From Chara braunii (Eukaryota; Streptophyta; Charophyceae; Charales; Characeae): a stretch of 29,666 nucleotides of DNA. Of the stretch, positions 27,180 to 29,666 are shown one piece after another (the stretch's first letter is position 1; each line of letters begins with the position of its first letter). The position numbers and the translations under genes are program-made. A model generated the notes under the pieces. The model searched no databases, was not told the origin of the DNA, and saw only the letters and a program-made list of their open reading frames with translations. The DNA lies in the NCBI GenBank assembly GCA_003427395.1, contig BFEA01000211.1, positions 1,246,101 to 1,275,766 of the forward strand, read 5' to 3'.

Positions 27180-29278
27180 CTAGCTGGGTGGGGCTGGCCG
27201 GGCGGGGCCAGGGGGGGACTGAGATTGGCGTTGACGAGAAATGTCAGCGTAGTACCGATCGAGGGCGGTGTGGTATGGACACCGTGAGGAGGTGTATCCA
27301 TGCTGGCGGCAACGAAGGCAGCCGCGTCGGGTCTCGAGGGCGGCACGCTCCTCGGAGGATAGAGCTCCGCGAGGAGGGACAAAACCCTGCGGGAGGTCTA
27401 TCTGAGGAACTGTGGGTGTGCGGGCGCCAGCCTGTGCAACCCGACTGCGTGCACGACCCATGGCAGACATGGCCATCTGCAGGCGCTCGGCCATTGGGAC
27501 AGTGTCGTCATCCAAGTGGTACTGGATGACGTCTCGAAGCTCGATGTCCTCGGGGGCGTCCCCAATGGTAGGATCGAGCTCAGCTGAGGCGTCCTCTCCA
27601 TACTCGAGAGAACTGTAGTGTCGAGAGAATGGCGCTCCAGGTCGAGCCGGGCGACGAAAACGACCAGCAAACGAGGAGCGGCCTCGGGTGGTACCCCGAG
27701 ACTGGGAGGTGGCGGCTGGTCGCGAAGAGGATGGGGTGACGAAGAAGCGACTGCACATCCTCTGGTACTGACGCGCAGCCTCGTATGCCTGCTCCGCGGA
27801 AGAGAATGACCGCCTCCATAGCTCTAGACGGTAGTCAGTCGGCAGGCTGACAAGGAACCAGGCGGTGAGTGTGACCTCCGGTAGGAACGTCTCGTCACAA
27901 ACAAGGCGAGCGTCCTGAAACACCCGGATGTGACGCTCCAGGTCGGACGGTACAGAGGACCCAGACCATCTGATATGGGTGACACGGTCTAAGGCGTCGG
28001 TGGCGTCATGACGAGCGCCGAAGCGGTCCTGAAGGAAGACCGCGAAGTCGGCCAGAGTGGGGACCTCACCCACTCGGAGGCGCTGGGTATAATGATCCTC
28101 CCACGCAGTGGAAGGGCTACCTCGCAATTTGGTTGCGAGCACATCGCACCACAACTCTTGACGGGTGGTCGGCATAGAGAGTGTACGTGTTGCTATCTAC
28201 AACCAGCGAGAGACACGGGATGTGCCATCATACTCGGGAATGTCCGTGGTGCGCACAGGAGAATGTCCACTGTGCTGATGGCGGGGGGAGAGGGATCGAG
28301 GCAAGTGCACTGCGGCGGCGTAAGTCGAGGCCCCTGTTGGGGCGGAGGTAGGGGAAGGCTGTGGCCGTGACCGCTGGCTGATGGACCAGCAGACGAGGAG
28401 GCAACGACTGCGGGTAGCTGTCTCGGAATAGCCAGGTAAGAGGGAAGAGGCTGAGGAGCAGGTCGAGGGAAACGAGCCTGCATCATGGGGACCGAAGGGG
28501 TGGTCGAGGAGGAAGGGTGGGCAGCCTGTGATGGGTGAGGCTGTCTAAGAGCGAGAATCTCCGCCTGAGCCTGCGCGATGGTGGCTTGTAAAGTGGCCAC
28601 TCGCTGGGTGCGCGGGGTCGGAGGTGGAGGGGGCGGAGCGGGTCTCCCAGTGGGAGGAGGAATCCCAGCCTGGGCGGTACCCTGCTGTGGGGGCGGGGGG
28701 ACGAAGGCAGGAAGAAGAGGGCGGAGCCGTATTGCCGCGACCGGTGCGGGAAGCTGGGAAGCAACACCAGTGTGGGTCGATGAAATTGTTGGGCCAGAAG
28801 GCGGTACTTGGACCGCAGCACCTACGGTAGTAGTAAAGATGGTAGGGGCGACCGTGGCCGGAAGAACTGCCGCAACAGACGGGGTGGTCTGGGCGGCAGC
28901 AACACTCGCCACCGCTAAGTGGGAGTGCTGGGCCTGACCCGCAGAGGAGGGGGAACCATGGTGACTCCGTCTCCGGAGTCCTGGGGAGCCGGAATCGGAG
29001 CCGGTAGGGGATGGGGTGTGGGAGCGGTGGGGAGAGCGATGAGGGGAGCCCTTGAGGCGGTTGACGTCGAGGGCAAGCGCATTGATTTGTGCTTGCAACG
29101 GTCCAAGCGTACTGAGTTGCGCCTAGATCGCTACAAGGGCGGCATGAAGGTCCATGGTGTCCACATGGGCCTGACCAGGAGCCGCTGACTGCGCGGTGAC
29201 CTGGGATGTGGACTGCGCCGCGACGATCTCCTCAGGTGTAGCGCTCTCTGTGGACAGTGGGGGGAGAGAAGTAGACAT
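27180..29278 (-). pseudogene. Gag polyprotein, element 2
   Basis: The best start is ATG at 29278 (MSTSLPPLSTES). The N-terminus reads to a TAG at 29123-29125, then continues in frame as AQLSTLGPLQAQINALALDV, a probable coiled coil, and a long Pro/Ser/Arg-rich region to 28193. After a frame change near 28260 come DIPEYDGTSRVSRWL, a TAG (28197-28199), and the capsid-like part (28175-27180): LWCDVLATKLRGSPSTAWED, FLQDRFGARHDATDALDRV, ELWRRSFSSAEQAYEAARQY. Near the end, CLRCRQHGYTSSRC has the CCHC spacing but Tyr (TAC) instead of His. Gag coats element RNA into virus-like particles. Confidence 0.85.
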
Positions 29279-29320
29279 GGTGAGAGGTGGGGGGAGATAT
29301 GGGTTGTGGTATGGGGACAT

Positions 29321-29484
29321 AGGACCACCTGTGAGAGGTAGGAGACCGCGAGAGCGGAGTGGGTAGTCATGGGTCGGCTTGCCCCGTGACCAGCGGGTCG
29401 CGCGTGAGATGGTGGCGCAGATCCGGTCGAGGGGGGAGGAGCCGTTCGGGTCCAGGGTGCCCGACGGGAGGAGGTAGAGAGTAG
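29321..29484. other. Presumed 5' flank of element 2
   Basis: GC-rich, upstream of gag on the minus strand. A primer-binding site and LTR edge should lie here or beyond, but none was recognisable. Confidence 0.4.
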
Positions 29485-29554
29485 AGGGTTTAGGGAAACC
29501 CTAAACCCTAGAAAAACCCTAAGGAAACCCTAACCGGAGTTTAGGTGGTTAGGG
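29485..29554. repeat. Telomere-like CCCTAAA motifs arranged as inverted repeats
   Basis: AGGGTTTAGGG-AAA-CCCTAAACCCT (29485-29509) is a perfect 11-bp hairpin of plant-type telomere units facing each other. CCCTAACC/GGTTAGGG (29528-29554) forms a second, with further CCCTAAGG and CCCTAACC words between them. There are too few units, and they are too mixed in orientation, for a real chromosome end. Confidence 0.85.
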
Positions 29555-29640
29555 GAAGGTGGTGGCGACCTAATCAAGAAAAGAAAATAATAACTATGGA
29601 GGCAAGGGAGAATAGAGTAAACAGTGGATTTTCGAGATTA

Positions 29641-29666
29641 AAAAAAAAAAAAAAAAAAAAAAAAAA
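29641..29666. repeat. Terminal poly-A tract
   Basis: 26 A residues to the window end. It may be a low-complexity contig break. No polyadenylated retrocopy is recognisable upstream. Confidence 0.95.

Larger units (their letters stand above)
23354..29278 (-). mobile_element. Ty3/gypsy chromovirus retrotransposon 2 (degenerate, RT-deleted)
   Basis: Read on the minus strand from 29278, the order is Gag (Pro/Ser-rich N-terminus, capsid, zinc knuckle), retropepsin, RT fingers, RNase H, integrase finger, core, C-terminal domain and a chromodomain. That is the full order of a chromovirus, the plant and fungal gypsy branch that reads histone marks to choose insertion sites. The frame changes several times, at least six in-frame stops occur, and about 150 codons covering the RT palm are missing. 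One N falls inside the integrase (24205). LTRs were not identified on either side. Confidence 0.95.

Noticed and set aside
23354-29278. LTR pair and primer-binding site of element 2
   Set aside because: No matching terminal repeats or tRNA-complementary word could be found on either flank by eye.
29485-29554. True telomere or subtelomere
   Set aside because: Few units, both orientations and retrotransposon sequence adjoining; no long uniform array.

Overview
This is eukaryotic nuclear DNA dominated by repeats. It holds dinucleotide and tetranucleotide microsatellites, degenerate tandem repeats, and two decayed Ty3/gypsy LTR retrotransposons; I can support no intact host gene. One element is a chromovirus with a C-terminal chromodomain. 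TTTAGGG/CCCTAAA-type plant telomere motifs lie near the right end. I infer a green-lineage genome, possibly a large repeat-rich one such as a charophycean alga, but the sequence does not prove this. The window begins in a (GA)n run and ends in a 26-base A run, as a contig broken at low complexity would. Two single N bases (1284 and 24205) and an embedded Nextera mate-pair junction adapter (14788-14825) mark it as a short-read assembly.

Layout: 1-3300 is a microsatellite zone with two copies of a composite repeat (block B, then (GA)n, then block A). 3300-7360 is non-coding with poly-G, (TAA)n and degenerate tandem repeats. 7365-11433 (minus) is gypsy element 1: protease, RT, RNase H, integrase and a very basic tail, with no chromodomain. 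Its protease and RT frames meet at a U UUUUUA heptamer, an 8-nt spacer and a 6-bp GC hairpin, a candidate -1 frameshift signal. Its 5' end abuts a gag zinc-knuckle fragment on the opposite strand (11434-11784).

11785-20300 is non-coding and unusually rich in inverted repeats. It contains 11 copies of a ~35-nt hairpin (18563-19435) whose arms differ between copies but mostly keep pairing, while the loop keeps one of two sequences. Three ~122-bp direct repeats follow. 20300-23350 holds simple repeats, a minisatellite and a 38-nt near-perfect palindrome.

23354-29278 (minus) is gypsy element 2, a chromovirus running gag, protease, RT, RNase H, integrase, chromodomain. It has stops and frameshifts, and the RT palm with the YxDD site is deleted. 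No LTR pair or primer-binding site could be identified for either element. The right end holds telomere-like inverted repeats and poly-A.

Neither element could act by itself. Element 1 has a Ser for Gly in the protease motif and a His for the first RNase H Asp; element 2 lacks the RT active site. The best candidates for undescribed biology are the covarying hairpin array and the possible frameshift signal. The adapter and its flanking 225-bp duplication are an assembly artefact.
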